From Nocardioides caldifontis (lineage in GTDB: Bacteria > Actinomycetota > Actinomycetes > Propionibacteriales > Nocardioidaceae): a stretch of DNA of 64,000 nucleotides. Made by a program: the position numbers and the translations under genes. Every line of letters begins with the position of its first letter. Position 1 is the stretch's first letter. Location of the stretch: assembly GCF_008087345.1 (NCBI RefSeq), contig NZ_ML701737.1, forward strand, positions 186,001-250,000, read 5' to 3'. The notes beneath the pieces are model-generated. The model did not search any database and had not been told where the DNA came from. It worked only from the letters and a program-made list of their open reading frames with translations. Shown here in pieces: positions 7,565 through 16,673 of the stretch.

Positions 7565-8638
7565 TCACACGTTGAAGCGGAACTCGACGACGTCGCCGTC
7601 CTGCATGACGTAGTCCTTGCCCTCCATGCGCACCTTGCCGGCAGCGCGCGCGGCGTTCATCGACCCGGCCGCCACGAGGTCGTCGAAGGAGACGATCTCG
7701 GCCTTGATGAACCCCTTCTGGAAGTCGGTGTGGATCACCCCGGCCGCCTCGGGTGCGGTGGCACCCTTGCGGATCGTCCATGCGCGGGACTCCTTGGGCC
7801 CGGCGGTGAGGTAGGTCTGCAGCCCGAGGGTGTCGAAGCCGACCCGCGCCAGCACGTCGAGCCCGGGCTCGTCGACGCCCATCTCGGCGAGCATCTCGCG
7901 GGCCTCGTCCTCCTCGAGCTCCGCCAGCTCGGCCTCGATCTTCGCGTCGAGGAAGATCGCCTCCGACGGCGCGACGAGCGCGCGCATCTTCTCCTTGAGC
8001 GAGTCGTCGGCGAGCTCGTCGGAGTCGCAGTTGAAGACGTAGATGTACGGCTTGGCGGTCAGCAGCGACAGCTCGCGGACCAGGGTCCGGTCGATCGTCG
8101 TCGCGATGATCGGGGTGCCGGCCTCGAGGGAGGCGAGGGCCTCCTTCGCGGCCGCGACGACGGGCGCCAGCTCCTTCTTGCCCTTCGCCTCCTTCTCCAG
8201 CCGCGGGATCGCCTTCTCGACCGTCTGGAGGTCGGCGAGGATCATCTCGGTCTGGATCGTGGAGATGTCGGAGGCGGGGTTGACCTCGCCGTCGACGTGC
8301 GTGACGTCCTCGTCGCGGAAGACGCGGGTCACCTGGCAGATCGCGTCGGACTCACGGATGTGCGAGAGGAACTTGTTGCCCAGCCCCTCCCCCTCGGAGG
8401 CGCCGCGGACGATCCCCGCGATGTCGACGAACTGCACGGTCGCCGGGAGGATCCGCTCCGAGCCGAACAGCTTCGCCAGCACGGGGAGCCGCTCGTCAGG
8501 TACCCCCACCACGCCGACGTTGGGCTCGATCGTCGCGAACGGGTAGTTCGCGGCGAGCACGTCGTTGCGGGTCAGCGCGTTGAAGAGGGTGGACTTGCCG
8601 GCGTTGGGGAGACCGACGATCCCGATGGTGAGTGCCAC
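7565..8638 (-). CDS. ychF: YchF/OLA1-type ATPase
   Basis: A 357-residue P-loop NTPase, the usual length for YchF. It has the P-loop GLPNAGKSTLFNALT at residues 8-22, the switch region DIAGIVRGASEGEGLGNKFL, and NCDSD in place of the NKxD guanine-specificity motif, which is why the family prefers ATP. A coiled-coil insert and a C-terminal TGS domain (GATAPEAAGVIHTDFQKGFIKAE to GDVVEFRFNV) follow. YchF binds ribosomes and affects stress responses and translation fidelity. Starts with GTG, with no evident ribosome binding site. Confidence 0.95.
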   Translation of the reverse strand: MALTIGIVGLPNAGKSTLFNALTRNDVLAANYPFATIEPNVGVVGVPDERLPVLAKLFGSERILPATVQFVDIAGIVRGASEGEGLGNKFLSHIRESDAICQVTRVFRDEDVTHVDGEVNPASDISTIQTEMILADLQTVEKAIPRLEKEAKGKKELAPVVAAAKEALASLEAGTPIIATTIDRTLVRELSLLTAKPYIYVFNCDSDELADDSLKEKMRALVAPSEAIFLDAKIEAELAELEEDEAREMLAEMGVDEPGLDVLARVGFDTLGLQTYLTAGPKESRAWTIRKGATAPEAAGVIHTDFQKGFIKAEIVSFDDLVAAGSMNAARAAGKVRMEGKDYVMQDGDVVEFRFNV

Positions 8639-8713
8639 AGGAGGCGAGTCTACGGTCGCCCGGGAGGCCGACCCCGGGCGCTTTCAGTCACCGCGTGACC
8701 GAGATCGCACAGA

Positions 8714-8783
8714 GATCGGTCATGTGATCGTCAAGTGATCGGTCATGTGATCGTCAAGTGATCGGTCAGGTGATCGGTCAGGT
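8714..8783. repeat. Short tandem repeat of a GATCGGTCA-type unit
   Basis: Six head-to-tail copies of an 11-12 base unit. Two identical 23-base double units occupy 8714-8736 and 8737-8759 (each GATCGGTCATGT followed by GATCGTCAAGT), then GATCGGTCAGGT occurs twice at 8760-8771 and 8772-8783. The last copy contains the stop codon of the DUF2252 gene (8778-8780). It fills most of the gap between that gene's 3' end and the ychF start. Likely polymerase slippage or an array of binding sites. Confidence 0.85.
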
Positions 8784-10094
8784 GGAGGCGATCCCGATCC
8801 GCCCCTCCCGGAACGCCTCGACGAACAGCGCGTGATCACGCCGCACCTGCACGGCGTACTCCAGGCCGAACTCGGTGACCGCCTCGACGAACGCGCGGCG
8901 CCGCCCCTCGAGCGACGCGGCCACCGCCTCCTCGACCTGGAAGGCGACCAGCGACTGGTCGCTGTCCTCGTCGGAGGCGCAGTGCACCTTCGCGGTGGCG
9001 CGTCCGAGCTGCTCGACGACGCTGGCCATGTCGCCCGGCTCGTTGAGCTCGCCCCAGTCCAGGTCGATCTCGTACGGCGACACCTCGGCGACGACGTACC
9101 CGACCCCGTCCAGGGTGGTCCACCCGAGCAGCGGGTCGGTGTGCGCCTGGAGCGCGCGCTGGCTGACGACGGTCCGGTGGGCCTCGTTCTCGAAGTACGA
9201 CTCGACGGCCCGCCGGTCCACGAACCGGCTCACCGCCGGCACGTTCGCCTGCTTCATGCTCAGCACGACGTCGTTGTCCAGCGACTGGTTGAACCCCTCG
9301 ACGAGCACGTTGTACGCCGGCAACCCGGCGCTCCCGATCCCGAACCCGGACTTCCCGACGACGTCGCGTACCTCGTAGAACAGCGTGCGGTCGAAGCGCT
9401 TGGACTCCGGGATCGAGTCGAGGTAGGCCGCGAACGCCCGGTCGACCTTTCGCCGCTCGCGGGCCCCGAGGTGGCGCACGGTGCCGCTCTCCCGGAACAC
9501 CCGGACGCCCTCGGTGATCTCGGTGTTGCCCTCGAGCAGGGCCAGCCGGCTGCGGAGCCGGGCCGCCTGGAGCAGTGCCCTCAGCGGGCCGTCGGTGTTG
9601 TCGAGGTAGAGCGCGAAGTCGTCGTCGTGCGGCGACGCCACGTAGTGGTTGATCTGCGACAGGTAGCCGCGCAGGAAACGGCCGACCAGGGCCCGCACGT
9701 CGGCCTCGGGCAGCGCCTTGCGCCACCCCATCAGCGCGAGGCTCGCGGCGAACCGCTGCAGGTCCCAGGTGAAGTGGCCGATGTAGGCCTCGTCGAAGTC
9801 GTTGACGTCGAAGACCAGCCGGCCGTCGGAGTTCATGTAGGTGCCGAAGTTCTCGGCGTGCAGGTCGCCGTGGATCCAGATCCGTCCCGACCGGTCGTCG
9901 ACCCACTCGTCGTCGCGGCCCGTCACGTCGGCGTAGAACAGGCACGCCGTGCCGCGGTAGAAGGCGAAGGGGTCCATCGCCATCTTGCGGTACTTCACGC
10001 GGAACGCGGCCGGGTCGGCCTCCATCAGCGGCGCGAACGCCTCGTTGAGCACGGCGATGATCTGCTGAGCGCGCCGATGGTCAGATCGAGTCAT
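8778..10094 (-). CDS. DUF2252 family protein
   Basis: A 438-residue protein with the DUF2252 hallmarks: an early PFAFYRGTACLFYADV, then IWIHGDLHAENFGTYMNSDG and LVFDVNDFDEAYIGHF. The HGDLHxENFG and DxNDFD pattern resembles the catalytic and metal loops of aminoglycoside phosphotransferase-like kinases, so a kinase-like fold is plausible, but no substrate is known. I chose the ATG at 10094, where family similarity starts; the frame stays open to 10529 through a different gene on the other strand. The start abuts the divergent fragment at 10077 and its 3' end runs into the tandem repeat. Confidence 0.85.
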   Translation of the reverse strand: MTRSDHRRAQQIIAVLNEAFAPLMEADPAAFRVKYRKMAMDPFAFYRGTACLFYADVTGRDDEWVDDRSGRIWIHGDLHAENFGTYMNSDGRLVFDVNDFDEAYIGHFTWDLQRFAASLALMGWRKALPEADVRALVGRFLRGYLSQINHYVASPHDDDFALYLDNTDGPLRALLQAARLRSRLALLEGNTEITEGVRVFRESGTVRHLGARERRKVDRAFAAYLDSIPESKRFDRTLFYEVRDVVGKSGFGIGSAGLPAYNVLVEGFNQSLDNDVVLSMKQANVPAVSRFVDRRAVESYFENEAHRTVVSQRALQAHTDPLLGWTTLDGVGYVVAEVSPYEIDLDWGELNEPGDMASVVEQLGRATAKVHCASDEDSDQSLVAFQVEEAVAASLEGRRRAFVEAVTEFGLEYAVQVRRDHALFVEAFREGRIGIAST

Positions 10095-10541
10095 CTCCAG
10101 ACCGTACGACTCGGCTACCGCAACCCGGTGAAGGCGGCCAGCGGCAAGTGGGCGTTCTACCTCGACGCCGACGGCGAGGAGCCCTACTTCAAGGGGTTCG
10201 CCGACCCGACCGTGTTCGTCTACGAGTTCAAGACCCGCAAGCAGATGGACAAGGCGTTCCGCATCGTGCGCAAGCACCACGCGCAGTGCGAGGGCGCCTT
10301 CGAGGACGCCGACGTGGCCTTCCGCCGCAGCGAGGTCGGCGTGCCCTCCCTGGGCCGTGCGCGCTACGCCTTCCGCACCCGTCAGGAGGACTTCGGCATC
10401 GGGTCGGTCGACCACTTCGTCGACGTCTACGCCGTGACCGGGAAGCGGCTGGTCAACGTGCGCGTGCAGGCCGACGGGTTCCGGCCCGCCAAGCGCAAGG
10501 TCGTCCGGCTCGCGGGGCTGGCGCTCCACCGGGCCGCCTGA
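10077..10541 (+). pseudogene. 5'-truncated secreted/lipoprotein-like gene remnant
   Basis: A frame of about 154 codons. From GKWAFYLDADGEEPYF onward it reads like the C-terminal half of an actinobacterial secreted or lipoprotein domain: VFVYEFKTRKQMDKAFRIVRKHHAQC, then a beta-rich end FVDVYAVTGKRLVNVRVQADG. It has no signal peptide or lipobox, and its first residues overlap the start of DUF2252 on the opposite strand. The likeliest reading is that the N-terminal half was lost by deletion. A short expressed protein starting at the ATG at 10077 cannot be excluded. Confidence 0.45.
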
Positions 10542-10608
10542 CCACCGTCCTCCCTGGGCGCCCCTTTCGACGCACCGTCCGGGTCCGGCCGCTGGCTAGG
10601 CTCGGGCG

Positions 10609-11400
10609 GTGCGTCTTGCCACCTGGAACGTCAACTCCGTCCGCTCCCGCATCGATCGCGTCGAGGCGCTGCTGCAGAGGCACGACATCGACGTCCTGGC
10701 GCTGCAGGAGACCAAGGCACGTGACGACCAGTTCCCGACGATGGGGCTGGAGCTGCTCGGCTACGAGGTCGCGGCGTACGGCGTGAACCAGTGGAACGGC
10801 GTCGCGATCGTGTCCCGCGTCGGGCTCGAGGACGTCCAGCTCGGGTTCGAGGGGATGCCGGAGTGGGGCGACCCACCGGTGGCGGAGGCCCGCGCGATCG
10901 GCGCGACCTGCGGCGGCGTGCGGATGTGGTCGCTCTACGTCCCCAACGGGCGTGCCGTCGGCGACCCCCACCTCGACTACAAGCTGCGCTGGCTGGAGGC
11001 GCTGCGGGTCGCCGCGTGCACCTGGCTCGACCACCAGCCCGACCTCCCCACCGCCCTGGCCGGCGACTGGAACATCGCCCCGCAGGACGAGGACGTCTGG
11101 GACATGGCGGTGTTCGCCAAGAGCACCCACGTCACGCCACCGGAGCGGGCGGCGTTCCAGGCCCTGGTCGACGCCGGGTTCGCCGACGTCGTCCGGCCGC
11201 ACACGCCGGGCCCGGGGGTCTACACCTACTGGGACTACTACCGGCAGCGCTACGAGCGGAACAAGGGGATGCGGATCGACTTCGTGCTCGGCTCCCCCGC
11301 GCTGCAGGAGCGGGTCACCCACGCCTTCGTCGACCGTGACGAGCGGGCCGGCAAGGGGGCCAGCGACCACGCGCCGATCGTGGTCGAGCTGGATGGGTAG
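10609..11400 (+). CDS. xth: Exodeoxyribonuclease III
   Basis: A 263-residue exonuclease III / AP endonuclease of the EEP fold. Visible motifs are TWNVNSVRSR (metal-site Asn), LALQETKARDDQFP (metal-site Glu), SLYVPNGR, LAGDWNIAPQDEDVWD (catalytic Asp and Asn) and GMRIDFVLGSP with the terminal GASDHAPIVVEL (catalytic His). It acts in base-excision repair, cutting at abasic sites and trimming 3' ends. Start is GTG at 10609. The small acidic gene at 11410 follows 9 bases later on the same strand. Confidence 0.93.
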   Translation: MRLATWNVNSVRSRIDRVEALLQRHDIDVLALQETKARDDQFPTMGLELLGYEVAAYGVNQWNGVAIVSRVGLEDVQLGFEGMPEWGDPPVAEARAIGATCGGVRMWSLYVPNGRAVGDPHLDYKLRWLEALRVAACTWLDHQPDLPTALAGDWNIAPQDEDVWDMAVFAKSTHVTPPERAAFQALVDAGFADVVRPHTPGPGVYTYWDYYRQRYERNKGMRIDFVLGSPALQERVTHAFVDRDERAGKGASDHAPIVVELDG

Positions 11401-11409
11401 GAGGGGGCC

Positions 11410-11589
11410 ATGGACAAGAACAACCTCCACCCCGGCGACGAGACCTTCCAGGGCTCCGACGGCGACGTCTCGCCCTCCGAGCGCCACGAGGGCAGCGACC
11501 AGCCCGGCGAGTCGGCGATCGAGCGGATGACCGTCGACGAGCCGGTCGACCCGGACCGCCCCGACGACCCAGGAATCACCACCGACTGA
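11410..11589 (+). CDS. Small acidic disordered protein (59 aa)
   Basis: A 59-codon gene starting ATG with a very strong ribosome binding site (AGGAGGGGGCC right before it), 9 bases after the exonuclease III stop. The product (MDKNNLHPGDETFQGSDGD onward) is rich in Asp, Glu, Gly, Pro and Ser, with no hydrophobic core, and should be disordered and strongly acidic. No cysteines or motifs are visible. The ribosome binding site and tight spacing argue that it is translated with the upstream gene. Function unknown. Confidence 0.65.
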   Translation: MDKNNLHPGDETFQGSDGDVSPSERHEGSDQPGESAIERMTVDEPVDPDRPDDPGITTD

Positions 11590-11633
11590 CCAACGGGCCC
11601 ATTTTCGTCGGAGCCGTCCGGCAGGCTGCGGCC

Positions 11634-12809
11634 ATGACCACCAGCACCCTCGTCGCGCTCCTCGTGGCCCTGCTCGTCGGGGCGGCGCTCGGGCTCCTGT
11701 CCGGGCTCCTGCTGAGCCGCGCCCGCTCCGCGGTCGGCGAGCGAGCGGCGCTGGAGTCGCGGGCCGCCGACCAGGCGGTGGTGCGCCACGGCCTCGAGGT
11801 GCTGCAGCAGCAGCTCCGCTCGCTGCAGGACCAGCGGGTCTCGTGGCAGGCCCAGCTCCAGCAGCAGGTCCAGGACGTGCGACACAGCACCGACCTGCTG
11901 CGGCGCGAGACCACCGCGCTCTCCACGGCGCTGCGCCGGCCGCAGGTGCGCGGCCGGTGGGGCGAGCTCCACCTGCGCCGGGCGGTCGAGCTCGCCGGGC
12001 TCGTGGCGCGGTGCGACTTCGACGAGCAGGTCACCGTCCGCGACGGTGACGCAACCCTCCGCCCGGACCTCGTGGTCCACCTCGCCGGCGGCAAGCAGGT
12101 GGTCGTCGACGCCAAGGTCCCGCTCGACGCCTTCCTCGACGCCGCGGAGTGCGACGACGGCTCCCCGGAGAGCGCCGACGAGCGGGCGGCCCACCTCGCC
12201 CGCCACGCCCGGCAGTTCCGGCAGCACGTCGACACGCTCGCGGCGAAGTCCTACTGGCGGAGCCTGCCCTGCAGCCCCGAGTTCGTGGTCCTCTTCGTCC
12301 CCGGCGAGTCCTTCCTCTCCGCGGCGCTCGAGGCGGAGCCGGCGCTCCTCGAGCACGCCGCCGAGCGCCGGGTGGTCCTCGCGACGCCGACCACGCTGAT
12401 CGCGCTGCTCCGCACGGTCGCCCACGGGTGGACCCAGGAGGCGCTCGCGGCCAAGGCCCGCGACATCCACCGGCTCGGCCGTGAGCTCCACGACCGGATC
12501 GGCACCATGAGCGGCCACCTCGACCGGGTCGGCCGGTCGCTCGGGGCGGCCGTGACGTCGTACAACCAGGCGGTGGGGTCGCTCGAGAGCCGCGTCCTGG
12601 TCTCGGCCCGGCGGCTGGCGGAGCTCGAGGTCACCGACGAGGAGCTGGAGCCGCCGCGCCCCGTCGAGGCAGCCCCGCGCACCCCCAGCCTGGAGGAGCT
12701 GGTCGAGGACCATCGCACCGGCGTCGACGGCCGCGACTCGGTGCCCGACCCGGGCCAAGGGTCCCCTCCCGGCCGCCGGCTCGGCGTGGCGTCCGAGGAG
12801 TCCGCGTGA
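11634..12809 (+). CDS. rmuC: RmuC family DNA recombination protein
   Basis: A 391-residue protein with an N-terminal membrane anchor (residues 5-28), a coiled-coil stretch (about 35-95, rich in Gln, Leu and Arg) and the RmuC core: VRGRWGELHLRRAVELAGL, then RPDLVVHLAGGKQVVVDAKVPLDAFL. The DAK element belongs to the nuclease-like fold assigned to the family. RmuC limits recombination at inverted repeats in E. coli. It is followed by a DUF6542 gene overlapping its stop (GTGA), close to the exonuclease VII genes, a common actinobacterial grouping. Confidence 0.92.
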   Translation: MTTSTLVALLVALLVGAALGLLSGLLLSRARSAVGERAALESRAADQAVVRHGLEVLQQQLRSLQDQRVSWQAQLQQQVQDVRHSTDLLRRETTALSTALRRPQVRGRWGELHLRRAVELAGLVARCDFDEQVTVRDGDATLRPDLVVHLAGGKQVVVDAKVPLDAFLDAAECDDGSPESADERAAHLARHARQFRQHVDTLAAKSYWRSLPCSPEFVVLFVPGESFLSAALEAEPALLEHAAERRVVLATPTTLIALLRTVAHGWTQEALAAKARDIHRLGRELHDRIGTMSGHLDRVGRSLGAAVTSYNQAVGSLESRVLVSARRLAELEVTDEELEPPRPVEAAPRTPSLEELVEDHRTGVDGRDSVPDPGQGSPPGRRLGVASEESA

Positions 12810-13417
12810 GCGCGTCGTACCTTGACCGCGTGCCCCGCGTCACGCAGGCCCGCCGACAGCCACGTACGCATGCTCCGAGGACGCTCTGGGAAGAGGGTCG
12901 TCACCCGGGAGCCCTCGTGGTGCTCGTGGCCGCCGTGGCACTGGTCGTCGCCACCCTGGTCAGCCTGTGGTTCGGCGAGCGCATCGGCGTCTTCTTCGAC
13001 GTGGTCTTCGTCCTGACCTGCATCGGGGCGGCCCTCGCCGTCCGGCCCCGCGACTTCTTCACCGTGGGCGTGCTGCCCCCGCTGCTGCTCGCGGCGACCG
13101 TGCTGGCCCTCGCGCTCGCCGACCGTGGCGCCGTGGCCCGGGCGGACGACCCGCTCGCGCAGGCGCTCGTCTCAGGGCTGGCGCACCACGCGCTCGCCCT
13201 GGTGCTCGGCTACGGCCTGGCGCTCGCCGTGCTGGCGCTGCGGCAGGTCGCGCTCCGCAACCGTGGCCAGCTGCGCCGCCGGAGCACTCCCGCGCGGTCG
13301 GCCCGCCCACAGGCCGCGCCCGGCCGCGTGCCGCAGCCGAGGACCGGGGAGCCGGCAGCGCAGCCCGCCGCCGAATCGCCGGCGTCCGCGGAGCAGGACG
13401 CCCCGGCGGCCCGCTGA
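12806..13417 (+). CDS. DUF6542 membrane protein
   Basis: A 203-residue protein beginning at a GTG that overlaps the rmuC stop. A basic N-terminus is followed by four hydrophobic segments (about residues 33-55, 58-75, 82-100 and 118-140), with the conserved AALAVRPRDFFTVGVLPPLLL between the second and third. The tail from about 150 is a disordered, Arg/Pro/Ala-rich cytoplasmic region. This is the layout of DUF6542 proteins, which sit next to xseA, ispH or ychF in actinobacteria. Function unknown. Confidence 0.82.
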   Translation: MSASYLDRVPRVTQARRQPRTHAPRTLWEEGRHPGALVVLVAAVALVVATLVSLWFGERIGVFFDVVFVLTCIGAALAVRPRDFFTVGVLPPLLLAATVLALALADRGAVARADDPLAQALVSGLAHHALALVLGYGLALAVLALRQVALRNRGQLRRRSTPARSARPQAAPGRVPQPRTGEPAAQPAAESPASAEQDAPAAR

Positions 13418-13427
13418 CCCTCGGGCG

Positions 13428-14441
13428 TCAGCCCTTCGACTGCTCGGCGGCGCGCAGGTCGCGGCGGAGCTCCTTGGGGAGCGCGAAGATCAGCGACTCC
13501 TCCGCCGTGCGCACCGCCTTGGCGTCGGGGTACCCGCGCTCGGCCAGGAACGACAGGACGCCGTCGACCAGCTCCTCGGGCACGGAGGCGCCCGAGGTCA
13601 CGCTGACCGTCCGGACCCCCTCGAGCCAGGTCTCGTCGATCTCGGAGGCGTCGTCGACGCGGTACGCCGACCGGGCGCCCGCCTCGAGCGCCACCTCGAC
13701 GAGCCGCACCGAGTTCGAGGAGTTCCCCGAGCCGACCACGATCACCAGGTCGGCGTCGCGGGCGATCTCCTTGACCGCGAGCTGGCGGTTCTGGGTCGCG
13801 TAGCAGATGTCGTCCGACGGCGGATCGATCAGCGCCGGGAACCGTGCGCGGAGCGCGTCCACCACGGCCATCGTCTCGTCGACCGACAGCGTCGTCTGGG
13901 ACAGCCAGGCGACCTTCGACGGGTCACGGACCTCGACGCGGGCCACGTCGGCCGGTGTCTCCACCAGCTGCACGTGTTCCGGCGCCTCCCCCGCGGTGCC
14001 CTCGACCTCCTCGTGGCCGGCGTGGCCGATCAGCAGGATGTCGTAGTCCTCCTTGGCGAACCGCTTCGCCTCGTGGTGGACCTTGGTGACCAGCGGGCAG
14101 GTCGCGTCGATCGTCTTCAACCCGCGCTCGGCGGCCTGGGCGTGCACCGCGGGCGAGACGCCGTGGGCGGAGAAGACGACGGTGGCGCCGGCGGGCACCT
14201 CGTCGAGCTCCTCGACGAACACCGCGCCCCGCGCTTCGAGGGTCGCGACGACGTGCTTGTTGTGGACGATCTGCTTGCGGACGTAGACCGGGGCGCCGTA
14301 GAGGTCCAGCGCCTTCTCCACCGTGATCACCGCGCGGTCGACGCCGGCGCAGTAGCCACGGGGAGCGGCGAGCAGGACGGCGCGCTCGTCGGCGGCGTCC
14401 CGGTCGAGGACAGGGGGCATCCCCAGGTCGGACGTAGTCAT
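13428..14441 (-). CDS. ispH: 4-hydroxy-3-methylbut-2-enyl diphosphate reductase
   Basis: IspH performs the last step of the MEP isoprenoid pathway, reducing HMBPP to IPP and DMAPP with a [4Fe-4S] cluster. The 337-residue protein has the three cluster cysteines in [24 protein letters not shown] and CYATQNRQ, plus conserved substrate residues in SAHGVSPAV and [13 protein letters not shown]. The ATG at 14441 has GGAG a few bases upstream. It is divergent from xseA with only 38 bases between the two starts, so their promoters must overlap. Confidence 0.96.
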   Translation of the reverse strand: MTTSDLGMPPVLDRDAADERAVLLAAPRGYCAGVDRAVITVEKALDLYGAPVYVRKQIVHNKHVVATLEARGAVFVEELDEVPAGATVVFSAHGVSPAVHAQAAERGLKTIDATCPLVTKVHHEAKRFAKEDYDILLIGHAGHEEVEGTAGEAPEHVQLVETPADVARVEVRDPSKVAWLSQTTLSVDETMAVVDALRARFPALIDPPSDDICYATQNRQLAVKEIARDADLVIVVGSGNSSNSVRLVEVALEAGARSAYRVDDASEIDETWLEGVRTVSVTSGASVPEELVDGVLSFLAERGYPDAKAVRTAEESLIFALPKELRRDLRAAEQSKG

Positions 14442-14479
14442 AGGACTCCATCGTAGGAGGTCGCCGTTAGGGTGCCTGC

Positions 14480-15799
14480 GTGGCGACGACGAGCGGACCT
14501 CCCGGCGGCCCCGCGGGCAGTCCCGGCCGGCCGACTGCTCCCTCGGGGAAGCTGCAGACCAGCCCGGAGCAGCCGGCGCCGGTGCGGCAAATCGCGACGC
14601 TGCTGACCCGCTACATCGAGCGGCTCGGGGCGGTGTGGGTCGAGGGGCAGATCGCCCAGCTCAACCGGCGCCCGGGGACGGTCTTCCTCACCCTGCGGGA
14701 CCCGCTCGGCGACATGTCGATGACCGTGACCTGCAACCGGATGGTCCTCGACAGCGCCGACCCGCCGGTCGTCGAGGGCGCCAGCGTGGTCGTGCACGGC
14801 CGCCCTCGGTTCTACGCCGCCCGCGGCACCCTCAGCCTGGTCGCCGACGAGATCCGGATGGTCGGGCTCGGGGAGCTCCTCGCCCGCCTCGAGCGCCGCC
14901 GGCAGCTGCTCGCCGCCGAAGGGTTGTTCGCCCGGGAGCGGAAGAAGGCGCTGCCGTTCCTCCCCGGGATGGTGGGGCTCGTCACCGCGCGGGGTTCAGC
15001 CGCCGAGCGCGACGTGCTCGAGAACGCCCGCCGCCGCTGGCCCGCGGTCCGGTTCGAGGTGGCCTACGCGACCATGCAGGGCACCAACAGCGCGCGCGAG
15101 GTCATCGAGGCGCTGCAGCGGCTCGACCGCGACCAGGCGGTCGAGGTCGTCGTGATCGCCCGTGGCGGCGGCTCGGTGGAGGACCTGCTGCCGTTCAGCG
15201 ACGAGGGGCTGGTGCGCGCGGTCGCCGCCGCCCGGACCCCGGTCGTGTCCGCGATCGGTCACGAGCCCGACACTCCTCTGCTCGACCTCGTGGCCGACCA
15301 CCGCGCCTCGACGCCGACCGACGCGGCGAAGGTGCTCGTCCCCGACGTCGCGGAGGAGCTGCACCGCGTCCACCAGCTGCGGGACCGGGCCCGGCACCAC
15401 GTGACCACGCTCGTCCGCCACGAGCGGGAGCGGCTCGCCCAGCTGCGCGCACGACCGGTGCTCGCCGATCCCCGCACCCTGCTCGACGACCGCTCGCGGG
15501 AGGTCGCCGACCTCGTCGCGCGTGCCCGACGCTGCCACCGGCACGGCCTCGAGCGGGCCACCGACGAGGTGCGCCACGCCCGAGCGCGGGTCCGTGCGCT
15601 CTCGCCGATGGAGACCCTGCGGCGCGGCTACGCCGTTCTCCAGGACGCCGACGGCCACGTGGTGACCAGCCACACCGCGTTGCGGGGCGGCCAGCCGCTC
15701 AGCGCGCGGCTGCTCGACGGCCGCGCCGACCTCACCGTCGACGCGGTCCACCCCGACGAGCCCTCCCCCGGTTCCCAGCACGACAGCGAGGACGCATGA
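14480..15799 (+). CDS. xseA: Exodeoxyribonuclease VII large subunit
   Basis: A 439-residue protein. The N-terminal OB-fold (residues about 40-130: [20 protein letters not shown] to [14 protein letters not shown]) binds single-stranded DNA. The catalytic domain has [39 protein letters not shown] and [23 protein letters not shown], all family signatures, followed by a helical arm. Together with XseB it degrades single-stranded DNA processively. GTG start at 14480; it overlaps xseB by ATGA. Confidence 0.96.
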   Translation: MATTSGPPGGPAGSPGRPTAPSGKLQTSPEQPAPVRQIATLLTRYIERLGAVWVEGQIAQLNRRPGTVFLTLRDPLGDMSMTVTCNRMVLDSADPPVVEGASVVVHGRPRFYAARGTLSLVADEIRMVGLGELLARLERRRQLLAAEGLFARERKKALPFLPGMVGLVTARGSAAERDVLENARRRWPAVRFEVAYATMQGTNSAREVIEALQRLDRDQAVEVVVIARGGGSVEDLLPFSDEGLVRAVAAARTPVVSAIGHEPDTPLLDLVADHRASTPTDAAKVLVPDVAEELHRVHQLRDRARHHVTTLVRHERERLAQLRARPVLADPRTLLDDRSREVADLVARARRCHRHGLERATDEVRHARARVRALSPMETLRRGYAVLQDADGHVVTSHTALRGGQPLSARLLDGRADLTVDAVHPDEPSPGSQHDSEDA

Positions 15800-16014
15800 C
15801 CGACGAGCAGGACGACCTGGGCGCACTGGGCTACGAGGAGGCCCGCGACGAGCTCCTCGAGGTGGTCCGCACCCTCGAGCAGGGCGGCGTCACCCTGGAG
15901 GAGTCGCTCGCACTGTGGGAGCGCGGCGAGAAGCTGGCGCAGCTCTGCGAGTCGTGGCTCGAGGGCGCGCGGCGCCGGCTCGACAAGGCGGTCGGCGGCT
16001 CCGAGGAGGAGTAG
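15796..16014 (+). CDS. xseB: Exodeoxyribonuclease VII small subunit
   Basis: A 72-residue protein whose ATG overlaps the xseA stop. It has [36 protein letters not shown] in two helices, the XseB signature, followed by [13 protein letters not shown]. Several copies of XseB line the helical arm of XseA and are needed for its activity. The acidic tail is variable in the family. Confidence 0.95.
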   Translation: MTDEQDDLGALGYEEARDELLEVVRTLEQGGVTLEESLALWERGEKLAQLCESWLEGARRRLDKAVGGSEEE

Positions 16015-16032
16015 CGCCGGTCGGACCGCAGG

Positions 16033-16563
16033 TCACCGCAGGGTGGCCAGCAGCTCCTCGAGCGTCTCCTGGTCGACGCGGCCGACGACCAGGGTCGTGA
16101 CCTCCGGGGTCTCCCGCACCAGCGCGAGGTCGTCGTCCTCGTCGGTGAACGTCTGCCAGGTCTCCCCGTCGATCTCCACGTCGTCGCCGCGCTCGGCCTC
16201 CTCGTCGACGTGCTGCTCGACCATGTCGTCGACCGTCTCCTGCTGCTGCTCGAGGCCGACGTACTTCTGGTCCTCGGTGAGCATGCCGAGGTGCCAGGTC
16301 TGCTGGCGGCCGCTGCCGCCGAACCGGACGCTCGTCGCGATCCACCCCTCCGGGAGCTCGTCCGGCGCCAGCAGCGGGAAGTTCGCCTGCTCGCGGGCGT
16401 ACTCCACCGGCTGCGAGATGTCGATCGGCTTGACCGGGTTCTCCACGTCGTTGCGGTTGACCGCCCGGAAGACCACGAACCCGATGACCACCACGAGCAG
16501 CACGACCATCGCCCCGACCATGCCGGAGAACGACCGCTGGTACCGCCCCGGCTGCTCGCTCAT
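16033..16563 (-). CDS. DUF4245 domain protein, membrane-anchored
   Basis: A 176-residue protein starting at MSEQPGRYQRSFSGMVGA, the typical DUF4245 N-terminus, then one membrane helix (about residues 14-34) and an extracytoplasmic domain rich in Glu and Asp (TWHLGMLTEDQKYVGLEQ). I preferred the ATG at 16563 to the open frame up to 16608 because family similarity begins there. It is divergent from glpX, as in many actinobacteria, but no role is established. Confidence 0.82.
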   Translation of the reverse strand: MSEQPGRYQRSFSGMVGAMVVLLVVVIGFVVFRAVNRNDVENPVKPIDISQPVEYAREQANFPLLAPDELPEGWIATSVRFGGSGRQQTWHLGMLTEDQKYVGLEQQQETVDDMVEQHVDEEAERGDDVEIDGETWQTFTDEDDDLALVRETPEVTTLVVGRVDQETLEELLATLR

Positions 16564-16673
16564 GGCGGCCATTCTGGACCACCCGGTGCAGCCGCCGGGC
16601 GGTGCCACCGCCGGGTCGCGCGACCGGTCCGCGGCGGGCCGGTCGCGGTGACGGGCTCCGCTAGCCTGACCCC

